The notes below the pieces were generated by a model that saw nothing but the letters and a program-made list of their open reading frames with translations, ran no database searches and was not told the DNA's origin. Shown in pieces: positions 23,147 to 33,869 of a stretch of DNA of 64,000 nt. Each line of letters starts with the position of its first letter. The first letter of the stretch is position 1. This DNA is from Adenanthera pavonina (Eukaryota; Streptophyta; Magnoliopsida; Fabales; Fabaceae), in contig JAIVEN010000004.1 of NCBI GenBank assembly GCA_026686845.1, positions 22,414,827-22,478,826 on the forward strand, given 5' to 3'. The position numbers were made by a program, and so were the translations under genes.

Positions 23147-23591
23147 CTAAATCCTGAGAATAAAGGCAATAAGAGAAGAATAGGGACTTAGGCTTACATT
23201 AAAATTGAAAAAGGATGTCTTGAAATTTATAAATAGTTTCAACTTCTATTGGTGATAAAGCTCTGTTACCGATCACATACTCAAAATACATTATCATAGC
23301 CCTAAAAATCTTAAAGCTTTGCTACCAATGTAAACTATAAGGCTGGAGATACAAAAAATGATATCCCATTGAGAATTAGGGAATAATTAAAAAATAAAAT
23401 CCTCACAAATCACTCATGAAAGATCAAAGAAACACACTCCAATGGAAACTCTCACCATAAAGAGTAGACGAGAACCTCATATAAATGGAGAGGAGATGAG
23501 AGCTCTCGAAATTAAAGAAAGAGTTAAGAGCATTTGGCTTTCATATAGATAAAGTAAAAAAAAAAACAAATTAAGGACATAAGAAACTTAC

Positions 23592-23768
23592 CAAAGCTAA
23601 TGTTTCAATGGGAAGGCTTCCATTAGATTTCACTAGTTGAGAATTCCATTTGGAGAATAAAACAGAAGATAAGGAAGCTAATAACAGGTCTTTGAATGAA
23701 GATGGAGCTGTCAAAGCCAAAAGCCCTACCCACCTATAAGTCACAATTACTGTCACTAGAGTCAATCC
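23592..23768 (-). pseudogene. Exon-like unit 3
   Basis: Also 177 nt and open, starting GLTLVTVIVTYRW and ending GSLPIETLAL, with the same acceptor and GTAAGT donor. It differs from unit 2 at many residues although the flanking 'intron' DNA of units 2 and 3 is nearly identical. That pattern points to gene conversion or unequal exchange in the spacers. Confidence 0.45.
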
Positions 23769-23815
23769 CTAAATCTCAAGAATAGAGGCTGTAGGAGAAG
23801 AATTGGGACTTAAAA

Positions 23816-24110
23816 TGTGTTTGGAAGTTTATTTTAGGGTGGAAGGGGATGAAGTGGAATGACTTTATGGGTTAAACCATTATTTGGAAGATATTTTAAA
23901 GAGGGACTGTGATGGCAATGGATGACATCTCAAGCCATTCTTGGCTATCCTAAATCCAATTTTTCTTGTTCCCCCAAATTGGAGGGGTCAAGGATGGAGT
24001 GGTCAAAAATAATTATTTTAATTACAAAATTACCCTTTAAACCTATAAAAAATATATGGATACCCCATGATATTTTTTCATGCTTTTCACCACACTAGCA
24101 AAGGTAAAGA
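23816..24110. mobile_element. About 295-bp insertion in repeat unit 3
   Basis: Absent from the equivalent place in units 1, 2 and 4. It begins AATGTGTTTGGAAGTTTATT, a start reminiscent of plant MITEs, but I see no clear terminal inverted repeats or TSD, so its class is open. Confidence 0.45.
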
Positions 24111-24496
24111 TTAAAATTGGAAAATGATGTCTTGAAATTTATAAATAGTTTCAAGTTCTATTGGTGATAAAGCTCTACTACCGGTCACATGCTCAAAATA
24201 CATTATCATAGCCCTAAAAATCTTAAAGCTTTGATACCAATGTAAACTATAAGGCTAGAGATGCAAAAAATGATATCCCATTGAGAATTAGGGAACAATT
24301 AAAGGAGAAAATCCTTACAAATCACTCATAAAAGATTGAAGTAACACACTCCAATGGAAACTCTCACTAAGAAGAGTAGACAAGAATCTCATACAAATGG
24401 AGACGAGATGAGAGCTCTTGAAAATGAACTGAGAGTTTAGAGCATTTCACTTTGTTATAAAGAAAGAAAAAAAAATTAATGATATAAGATACATAC

Positions 24497-24673
24497 CAAG
24501 GCTAATGTGTCAACTACAAGCTTTCCATTAGATTTCACCAGTTGACAATTCCATCTGAAGAACAAAACAAAAGACAATGAAGCTAATAACGGGCCTTCAG
24601 ACAAAAATGGAGATATCAAAGTCAAAAGCCCCACCCAAATACAAGCCGTAATTGCTGCCATCATATTCAATCT
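24497..24673 (-). pseudogene. Exon-like unit 4
   Basis: 177 nt and open, starting RLNMMAAITACIW and ending GKLVVDTLAL, with acceptor TTAG and donor GTATGT. The most diverged unit, but still free of stops and indels. All four units keep length and frame or nearly so, which would be unusual for neutral DNA of this divergence. Confidence 0.45.
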
Positions 24674-24900
24674 CTAAATCCCGAGAATGGAGGTTGTAGG
24701 AGAATAATAGGGACCTAAGGCTAGATTAAAACTGAAAAATGATGTCTTGAAATTTATAAATAATTTCAACTTCTGTTGGTGATAAAACTTTGATAGTTAT
24801 CACATACTCAAAATACATTATTATAGCCCTAAAAATCTTAAAGCTTTGATACCAATGTAAACTATAAGCCTAAAGAAAAAAAATGATATCCCTTTGAGAA

Positions 24901-25711
24901 TAAAGCATAACTCATTCATTAGAAAAATATAAAACTAAACAAAAATATTTAGTCCTTACGTGTTACTTCAATAATAGGCAATCCAAATGTCAATAACTCA
25001 TGGATACTTTGATGAGTGTGAAAATGAATAGTTGAAACAAAAAATTTTCTCAAACCGAAGAAAATGTAATACAAAACAAAAGATTTACTAGCAAATGTAA
25101 TTAAACAAGAAAATGAAATTCCTAGTGTTAGGGATTACATAAGCTCTTCTTCAATATATGCAATCCCTAGTGCTAATAGTCTGTTAAATGTTTTGTCATT
25201 ATAAAAAGGGGGGATGTTGAATCAAGTGTGATTTTGATGAGTCCAAAACATTTAGAGCTTAAAAGGATGATATAAGGGAGAAATTATTTAAGAAAAGCAA
25301 GTGATCAAGTGGAAGTTGGAATTCAATACTTGACCTAGTTATTAGGTTTATCTTTTTGCTTTCACTTAGGTTATGTGGTAGGTGCTTTGATCTCACTTAA
25401 TTTTATTATCATCAATCTTAAACTTGCATGAGTTTAAAGTTCTAGTTGCTATCCCTTTGTTTTTCAAAATGTTTTTTTTTTTGCCAAAATTGCATTAGTT
25501 GTAGAAGGCATAAGTGTTATACATATAATGAGTTAGCCTTTTCAAGCTTTTCTCTCTCAAACCTATTTTATTCATCTAAGGCTATGTCAATATTCATATA
25601 TCACTGGGTTGCACAATAATGTGCTTTCTGTTTGGTTGTGTTAGTCATGTATTGTGCTCCATTAGACATACAATGACTTGAAGTAGAATAATCATCTTTT
25701 TGAGTTTTACT
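24901..25711. other. Spacer without a supported gene
   Basis: AT-rich. On the minus strand about 24960-25040 contains an open stretch (HQSIHELLTFGLPIIEVT) followed by GTAAGG. It may be a further exon of the same unknown locus as the exon-like repeats. The phase does not match those units directly, so this is a weak hint only. Confidence 0.3.
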
Positions 25712-25719
25712 CTTAGACC

Positions 25720-26378
25720 TAGGGGTGTGCACAGGCCGAGACAGGCCGGGCATCACCTCGGCCCGGTGTCCGGCCCGTAACACTCCCCGGGCCAACAAAA
25801 TGGGCCAGTGGCTCGGCCTGGACCAGGCCGGGACCGGGTCAATACCGGGCCGGGTTTGGCCCGATTTTAAAAAATTAAAAATAAATAAAAAATTAATTTA
25901 ATTTTTTAATAAAAATATAACTAATTTCATTTAAAATATATTCTTATAGGAAATAATATTAGGTTAAAAAGTAACATTTATCAAAATTATAAATACTCAA
26001 CAATTATACATTATTTATTTTATATAATATTAAGTTATGAAATAAATTTAAAATTTGAAATAAAATTAAAAATTGAAATAATAAAATGTATCTATTATAA
26101 TTATAAAATTAATTTATTACATGAGACATATGAAGGAAAAACAATTATATAAAATTATTCAATATTTTTAACAAATAAAAAAAATGAGAAAATTGAAAAA
26201 AAAACATATATATATATATATATCGGGTCGGGCATGTCACTTGCCCGTGGCCCGGCCCGGCCCGGCCCTTTATTTGGCCCGGTTCTATTCCAGTTTGTGA
26301 ATTTTTATTTTTGGCCCGACCCGAAATGACTGGGCCACTCCGGGCCAACCGGGCTACCGGGTCCATTGAACACCCCTA
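25720..26378. mobile_element. Non-autonomous hAT-like element (TSD CTTAGACC)
   Basis: Terminal inverted repeats TAGGGGTGTGCA and TAGGGGTGTTCA (right end, reverse complement), flanked by a perfect 8-bp TSD CTTAGACC at 25712-25719 and 26379-26386. An 8-bp TSD and TAGGG ends are typical of hAT elements. The 659-bp body has GC-rich subterminal zones full of GGCCCGG/CCGGGCC motifs around an AT-rich centre, so it can fold back. No transposase. The (TA)n tract lies at 26207-26222. Confidence 0.88.
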
Positions 26379-26511
26379 CTTAGACCTACTAACAACCATG
26401 TTGAGGGTTACACTTTAATAAACTTGATTGCAAAAGATTTTGTAATAAAATGGCACAACCAACATCATTTCATTAAGTAACAAATTATTTATTGTTATTT
26501 ATGATAGTGAT

Positions 26512-29385
26512 CATGAATACCCTATTTTTTCCGGGTATTGATAAATGAATTAAAATTTAAAATAACATAAAATAAAAATTAATTAATTAATTAATTAAAA
26601 AAATTAAAAGTAAAAGAAATCAAAACCCCTTTTAATTACCTAAATTAGTAAATATCTTCATTTTCTAAATGAATGCAAGCCTTTTTCAAAAATAAAAAAG
26701 CAATTATTTAAGAGGAGAATTCCTTTTAAAGTAAACATAAAAATAATAATAATATATTGCAAAAAGCCCAATCACTAACAAAAAAGGTAAAGAAAGAAAG
26801 AGGAGGAGGAGAAAAAGTACAGCCCAAAATAATCTCACAATGGGTGAGAACACCGGTGACCCGGTGTTCCAACTCCAATATATATATATATATAAAAGCA
26901 AAGAGAAAAAAATTTAAAAAAAAAATTTTTGATAGCCTTTCAGCCAAATGACCACGAGCCTTAATTGAGAGTGGCTTCTGGGTAAGAGAACATAATGCAA
27001 GGCATGATCACTTTGTGCATAAGCGTGAAGAAAAGAGGGGGCCAAAGGGAGTGAAATCAAGTAAGACAGAGAGAACAAAATTGAGTGAAGGTTTAGAAGG
27101 TGAAAACAACATACTCCTAACCAATCTATACTCAGTACTGTAATGTAGCAGCAAGTAAGGGAGCATTCGAAAGAGCACAAAATTGGGAGAGGTAGAGCAG
27201 AGAACACATGAAATCGAAGCAAGGACATCCAAGGGAGTGAAGATGGCAGTCATGTGCTTGCGGCAATCGGGGTTCTTCACTCATTACATTGCCTATAAAA
27301 TGGGAAGCAGCCCTAGGAGAAAGGGGGAAAACCTTAAGAAGTAGAAAAGGTAACCCAAAAACCCTAAGAAGCATAAGAAGGCGCTGAAAAACCCTAATAA
27401 AGAGAGAAGTTGTGAGCAAGTTCAAATTGAGGGAGAGACAAAGGTGAAGGAGAACGCGAAAGCAAACAAGAAGGAAGGAAAGTGCAAAGAAAAAGTAAGA
27501 GACGAGTTGAAGAGGCTATTGAGCAAAATTCCAAGAAGCTAGGAGTATCCAAATATGAAATTCCAAGAAGCTAGGAGTATCCAAATATGAACAGAGTAAT
27601 GAATCCGATGAATTTTGAGAAGAAAGGTCGAGTCACAAAGTATCAAGATCATCAACTGGTACATTACGTTTTGAAATCCAAGCACTGAGTTAAAACTTTT
27701 TGCCTCTTTCCTTTACTCTTTCGTCATCTTCCTTTTCCCTTCACTTTGATGCCTATTGATTAATTTTTGTTTTCCCATCATTTGGTCACAACAAAGTTTC
27801 TATATTTGTTTGGGAGTTCTGTTTAGTAAATGATTAGCATTAAACTGTGTTAACAAATCGTTTAGATGAGCTCCTCTCTCTTAGGAAAAATGCAAGATGT
27901 GTTTGATGTACCTATATGTTGAGTTCTTCATGATAGGAAAATCAATTTTTTGTTGTTTCAAGATCGGGTTCTATCTTCTTTAATTGCTCCCTCAAGCTTC
28001 TAATTTCATGCTGGGCTATGGTTAATGATATTATGGTTGTTATAGTTGCATGAACTTTCTTTCAGGATTGTTTGAACTCTGGTAGTTTTTTTCTGTAAAT
28101 ATAAGAGATAAATGTAAATGATTTGTTGTGGTTTTGGTTTATTGTAACTTAGGCTTATTAAAATAAATAACAATTATTTATAAATTTCTTTTTTTAGAAA
28201 ATATATTTCAAAAGGTTTTAAATAAACATAATAATGATATTTTTTGGTTCTTTAAAAATAATAATAATGATAATATTAAACAGTAAAACTTATATATTGT
28301 ATAAAAGTAATTGGCTAAATAACCATAACCCCGAGGTTCTTGAACTTTCACAGGTATTTAAGTTAATCACATTATCGAATAAGATTATAAGTTCACGTAG
28401 ACATATCGGTCAGGTTATGCACAATTCATTACCATATAATAATTATTTGTAAAGTGATAAGAAAACAATGATATTTCATAAAAATGATAAATAAAAATAT
28501 TTCCTAATTTATTGCTTTAAAATATATAATAAAAACTTTTACACCGTTGTGGATTTTAGAACTTCCATAGATGCTTAAAGAATTGGTCTATTGGATATGA
28601 TGGCAAGTTTACAGTAAGTAGATCGATTTTATTTTCAAAAAACAAATTTAAAAATTTTCAAAACTATAAAACAAGAAGTCTATTTTAAAAAATATATATG
28701 TAAAAAAGTATTTTCAAAATTAAATAAAATGAGAGTAAGTAAACGAAATTAAATTATCTTTTGTAAGTTAAAATACACTAACTCAAATTTTAGAAAGTTG
28801 TTTTCTTTACAAAATGATAATTTATTTTCAATTAACTCTCTCTTATTATAAAATTATAATTAAAAAATACCAACTCACTAACACACATTTTTATTCCGAA
28901 TTACGTAGACTTTAATTCCTATCGCAGGATACATATGCCTTAGACTCTTATCCTTTATCCAGTCCGCACTTGTAAATAAATAAATATTTCCTAATTTCAT
29001 TTTTACTTCTTTTCCTTATTTTGTCTTCCAAATCTTCTATATTTTAGTTTCTTAATTTCTCTCCTTTCTTCCTTTATTTTTACATGTGAATAATTAAAAG
29101 ATAACCAAAATGCTTTTAAAAGTCATATTAATTTACGCAATCAACTGAAGTTAACTATTCTTAGAAATAAATGTCATGGGGTGCCTAACACATTTTCCAA
29201 GCACAATCGACTTACAAACCCAGCTCTATTTACATAGACCATCATTTCCCTTCTTAAATTGGTTTTCCAAAATTTTTCTTAAAATTTTCATGATGACTCT
29301 TCCTGAATTAGTTTTTATCGTGAAAGCTGATTTTTTCTCTTTTTCTTTATTTTCGTGCCATCTGTGTCACATTTCAAGTGTGACA
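26512..29385 (+). mobile_element. Older solo LTR of the same Tat/Ogre lineage (TSD GTGAT)
   Basis: The last 210 bp (29176-29385) match the inner end of the 17450-21607 LTR read on the minus strand: GGGGTGCCTAACAC, GGTTTTCCAAAATTT, CTTAAAATTTT, then GTGTGACA at the end. The start (TGAATACCCTATTTTTTCCG) matches the outer start TGAACACCCCATTTTATCCG. A 5-bp direct repeat GTGAT flanks it (26507-26511 and 29386-29390). At 2874 bp it is shorter than the giant LTR and clearly more diverged. No PBS or coding part follows, so it is a solo LTR. A TATA-like box (CTATAAAATGG, near 27293) lies before a purine-rich leader. The terminal TG appears mutated. Confidence 0.8.
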
Positions 29386-30009
29386 GTGATTAAGCAATTA
29401 GGCATACTAAAACTAATGCAAATATGTAATATAAGTACTCTATATAAATGTGCAAATGTTTATGCAAACAAATACTAATATAATTCTTCTACCTAATTTG
29501 ACCAAATTGTGCAAGTAGATGAAAGTGAATATGAATGCAAGATGTATGATTGTGAATGAGAAATAGAAAGGAAATGCGATTATGGTTATACTAAATTTTA
29601 GCCAAAATTAACTAGAGAAAAGCAAGTCTAAAATGCAAATTAATATGCAAACCAAAGTAAATAAATTAATGGGAAATGTTTGAATGTAAATAACCTAAAT
29701 GAATGCACCTAAAATTCCAAACTAAATGTACACCTAAATGACCCAAATTAGGACTATTTTTTTTGGGGGGGAGGGGGGGTTGAAATGCAAATAAAAAATG
29801 GAAAATGAAAGGGGATGGAATTGCAAGAACCAAACAAAGGTAACACTAGAACTAGGAACCAAACAACAACTAAACTAAGAAACCAAAAAGAGAATGGAAT
29901 GGAAAGTGAATGAAAAAGTGAATGAATGGATTGGTGAATCCATCATGGGTTTGGCAAATGATTAGACTTTTCATCACTTAATTAATTCAATTAATCAAGT
30001 TAGAGATGC

Positions 30010-30055
30010 CAATTAATTAAGCTAATTTTTTTGCCAACAATTAATTAAGCTAATT
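30010..30055. repeat. Micro-insertion with 18-bp TSD (poly(T)-GCCAA)
   Basis: CAATTAATTAAGCTAATT occurs at 30010-30027 and 30038-30055 around TTTTTGCCAA. The long TSD and terminal T run fit a target-primed retroposon insertion cut down to its 3' tail. Confidence 0.5.
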
Positions 30056-31082
30056 AGGTACTTAGTTTCTTAAGCATTATTTAAGTAGCAATTTAGGCCA
30101 GTTACCCTAAACCTTTAATTAAACACTTAAACTAGGTCAAATCCATTCAATTAGCCTTAATCAAGAGAGTAATCAAGCCTTCTAAGTTCTGGACACTAAT
30201 ATTAGTTATCCAAATCCACCAAATTAAGCTATCACAAGCTAATCAAGCAAATTTACATAAGACACCATCAAGATCATATCAACTAACATTTAATTAATCA
30301 AAATAGCATCAAGTGTGATGGCATCAACATCAAGTTCAGATCTGTACCAAGCATAATTCTAAGCTTAATTACATCAACAAATGATCCAAATCTTGTTAGT
30401 ACATCAATCCAATCCACAATCAACTCAAATCCATCAATAGGATACAAATTTCCACCAAATTAACACTAATGACACGGGTTAAATCAAGTGTATATTTCAA
30501 AACTCTAGAGAGAAAATGAGAAGAGAAGACATCCCTTAGCTTCCATGGCTGCCATCTTCAAGCTCCAAGTCTTCCATTTGCCTCCACCATGAAAGATCCA
30601 CCTTCCTCTTCAAGCTCCCATGAATTTGGCCACTTCATGCCTTTTGATGGTCAATTGCTTCACAAAAATGGGAAGCGGAGAAAAAATAATAAGTGAAAGT
30701 AGTCTTGGATGTGGAAAAGGAGAGTGTTTGGTAAGTGCGAAAATCTGCAATTTGGTGGGAAAATGTAAAAAATAAATCTTTGAAGTTTCCAGGAAATTGA
30801 TGAGTTTTCCTAGAAAACTAAAAAAAAATAGAGAGATAAAGAGAAAATTTAAGATGAATGAAAAATGAGAGAGGGAGAGAGGATGTAGGAGAGGAGTATG
30901 AATGGGATTCATATCTGATAGTGAGAGTTTAGGGGTGAAGAGAGAGAAGGAAGTAAGGGCAAAGTGTTTTAATGCAATCCTAACTAATGATTTATCAAGA
31001 GGTAGCCTAGGATATAAGATACGTGGAAAAATGTAAAAATAATGAATTTAATTTCTCTCAATTTTCTATTTTTACCCTTTTC

Positions 31083-31142
31083 AAATACCAACAAGGTTTT
31101 ACATATCCTCCCAAATATCAACAAGGTTTTACATATCCTCCC
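31083..31142. repeat. 30-bp tandem duplication
   Basis: The unit CAACAAGGTTTTACATATCC plus ten more bases occurs twice in a row with one or two differences. Simple local duplication. Confidence 0.8.
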
Positions 31143-33042
31143 ATGACATATTAATTTACATATGAAAATGTAACACATTAAAGTACTTAAGTCATATAAA
31201 ATAATATGTGCATAAAATGCAACTAAAACCATAGTCTATGCGAATTAATTAATTAAAACCCTAATCAGATATGGCACATAATTAATCAAGGAAAAATAAG
31301 GGAAAATATATATTGATTTGTGAATATTTTTTTTTATGATAAATTTTATTTTATAACTATCAATATATTGATGGATAGTGGTATTTATAATTTTATTTTA
31401 TTTTGTGAAAAAAAAAATGAAGGGAGAGGCGCCTGGAAAGTGGTGCAGAAATGTAGGTGAGTGCTACCCACAACAATAAAGTGAAAGGAGATAGAGGCAT
31501 AGATGCCATTTAGTTTAATTTTTAGAACATGAAAGGACCCAAGTCCTTCGACGTTGTTTCAAAAGTTACAAGGCACCTGGGGAATATTTAACTCGGTCCT
31601 AGGTCCTGTACATCATTTTTCTTATTTTTTAATGTACTAAAAATCTAATAAGCTATTGAACTAATTAAAATACTGATTTAAGATTCAATAATTTAATTAT
31701 GATTCAATAGAAATTAAATTGATAGTAATAAAATTAATAATTTTTTAATTTTATATGTTATATAGAAAATTAAAAATATTATTAATACATTTTATAACTT
31801 AATGGTAAAATTTAAACAAGTTAATATTTATTAATAATCATATTTTGAATTTAAACTATTAAATAATATTCTATTTTTATATTATTTGTTAAGTAAAGTT
31901 ATCATTATTAATAATTATGCATCATACTTATATAATATTATAATATAAAAAGAAAAAAATTATATAAAAAAAATACTACTTAGTATTAAAAATAATGATA
32001 TTTTATTTTAAAAATAACAATTTAAAATTTTTAAAAAAATAAAAAATGTGCTTGTTTAAATGTCTTTTGTACCGGTTCAATCAGTTTTCCACTGATTCTA
32101 AGAATAACCATCACTGTCTATGTTTGGTCTAGCCCTAATACCGATTCCTTATCCAATCATTTAAACCAGCCAATTCGGTTCAATTTTTTAAATGTAACTA
32201 TTTTCAACCATGGACAACAATCCACAATCCAATACCATAGCCACATTTAAATACAACCATTTTCAACTAGGGCTAATAATCCAATGCCATGGACACACTT
32301 AAACACATCCATTTCAACCATAGCAACAATCCAATATATCCATAAACAAATTTTAGACACTTGCAAAATGAATCTTAGGTAAATTTTACTAGTCGCCATA
32401 TTGACCTATTATGAGATAAAGTTAAAATCAAGCTCATTGATAGCAATGTAAAAGAAGTAAAAATAAAGAAACCCCATTTGAGAAAATGAAGGTCTTCGTT
32501 GCTAATTCACTGCAAGAGCACTTTCCATTCACCTCAAAAAGGGCCACCACCACACCATTTTCGTTGTCAGAGGGAGGGAGAAGAAGCAAAAGCGAAGATA
32601 AAACAGTCTGAATAGTTCGACAGTGTGTTAAGCATTATGTATAGTGGTGTTATGAGTCCAATCATTCAATTGATTGAGAAAAAAATTGGTTAAATCAATA
32701 GCTTTCTTTTCTGGACATGGTACATTTTAGATTTGTTCTCTTTTCTTTTGTTTTTCATCTAGACGTTTAGATAAACAAGTTTAGGTGAACGAAGTATTAT
32801 GTGCCAACTCAAATTGATATTGAGTTGTAGAAATTTTTATTTTTTAAATAAATGGTTGAGAATTTGATTCTTAATTATATATGAAATAAATTAGTTGGCA
32901 GAAATCCACTCATTAATCTCAATAGTATGATGGAAATTATTTCTTAATATTGGTGAAAAATACTGAATTGTTTCTTAGTGTTAGCAAAAAATACCCCTGG
33001 TTGGCAACCTAGAAGTATTAAGTATATTTTTTTTTCTTTTAT

Positions 33043-33234
33043 TTAGCTTCTTATACTGTAATTATTTGCAGATCCATTGCGATATAATTTTGGTAACCGC
33101 CTCTGATAAATCTGCTTTCGATCTTTAGGACACATTCGACCATTGGGGACCTTGAGTAATACTTTTTCAAAGTTCTTCCCATCAGCCATTAATTGGTGAT
33201 AAAAATATTTCAATGTTTCTTGCAATATAAACAC
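33043..33234 (-). other. Open segment, possible exon of a minus-strand gene
   Basis: From an acceptor-like TATATTGCAAG (near 33215) the frame reads ETLKYFYHQLMADGKNFEKV and on to KLYRNGSANNYSIRS, stop, with AATAAA a few bases later. Composition is protein-like, but I do not recognise it, and it does not join in phase with the exon at 33496-33600. Could be a terminal exon or chance. Confidence 0.25.
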
Positions 33235-33495
33235 ATTGTCAAAATTTCAATCCAAACAGACAATAAAAATTTTTTTCAATCCAAACAACTAACGGTGTGA
33301 GAAAATTGAGATTAGCTGTTGATTATGCAAATTCGAAATGTTCGGCACGGCAGCTCTGAAAATGGGCTGAGAAAATTGGCCAGATGAACAGTTTGGGAAG
33401 AAAAATTGACCTGCAATTCATAGATTTCTTTGAAAACTCCAACACCTTTCTCCCAGCTGTCGGATGAATCTGATGGCGTAAAATGGCGCACTTAC

Positions 33496-33600
33496 CCCGC
33501 ACCCGAGGCATGCGCGCAGGAGGCGATCTGAATCCTGCTCGTCAACTCTTCCTCCTTCGTCCGCGACATATAACCATTCGAACCCTAGGACGTCCTCCAC
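33496..33600 (-). CDS. Possible first exon of a divergent unknown gene
   Basis: ATG at 33600 opens 35 codons (MEDVLGFEWLYVADEGGRVD and on to CLGCG) that end exactly at a consensus donor GTAAGT (33495-33490). It faces away from SF1 with 269 bp between the two ATGs, a usual spacing for divergent plant genes. The next exon could not be identified with confidence: one candidate at 33043-33234 does not match in phase. The protein family is not recognised. Confidence 0.35.
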
Positions 33601-33869
33601 GAATGGATACCTTGTGTAAGCTTGAGACTAATTAACTTCGCCAAACCATCCTCTCAACCGTCCTCACCCTTATTTCCCACCAGAAGTCTCTCTAGAAGTT
33701 CAAAGATTTGTGCCATTAAACGGCTCACAAATCTTTGCCTCTTCTCCTCGCTGGAACGCCAAATCCCAATCAAGATCAAGACCCTTCATCATCACCCAAG
33801 GTTTAAAGCAAATCCCAGAATCCATTTTCCTTAGCTATCCCTTAGCCCTAACCGTAACCCTACTTTGCT
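33601..33869. promoter_or_regulatory. Bidirectional promoter/5' UTR region between the two divergent starts
   Basis: C/T-rich DNA without a clear TATA box. It contains telo-box-like AACCCTA motifs (33571 on the left edge, CCCTAACCGTAACCCTA at 33844-33860), common upstream of plant housekeeping genes of RNA metabolism. A ten-codon upstream ORF (ATG 33602) would lie in the leader if transcription starts that far up. Confidence 0.4.

Larger units (their letters stand above)
22137..24900 (-). repeat. Tandem array of about 618-bp units carrying exon-like segments
   Basis: The landmark TGTAAACTATAAG occurs at 22711, 23329, 24241 and 24855, giving periods of 618, 912 and 614 bp. The 912 bp unit has an extra insertion of about 295 bp. 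The first unit lacks its beginning and the fifth is only about 45 bp. Each full unit holds, on the minus strand, a 177-nt open segment bounded by AG and GT. Just before each landmark the minus strand reads TTGGTATCAAAGC or TTGGTAGCAAAGC, which resembles an initiator-tRNA-Met primer binding site. Either a duplicated exon-intron block of a host gene or a tandem non-autonomous LTR element would fit; I favour the former. Confidence 0.8.
29391..33000. other. AT-rich intergenic DNA, no supported gene
   Basis: No frame with protein character. Bases 30520-30960 show a pyrimidine-rich leader-like pattern on the minus strand, perhaps decayed LTR sequence. 32200-32345 holds imperfect repeats of about 60 bp around ACAATCCAAT and CCAT. 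31600-32060 is almost pure A/T. Confidence 0.5.

Noticed and set aside
27000..27430. Host gene on the minus strand from overlapping ORFs
   Set aside because: The region is the TATA/leader part of the solo LTR 26512-29385; the frames are short, mutually overlapping and without domains.
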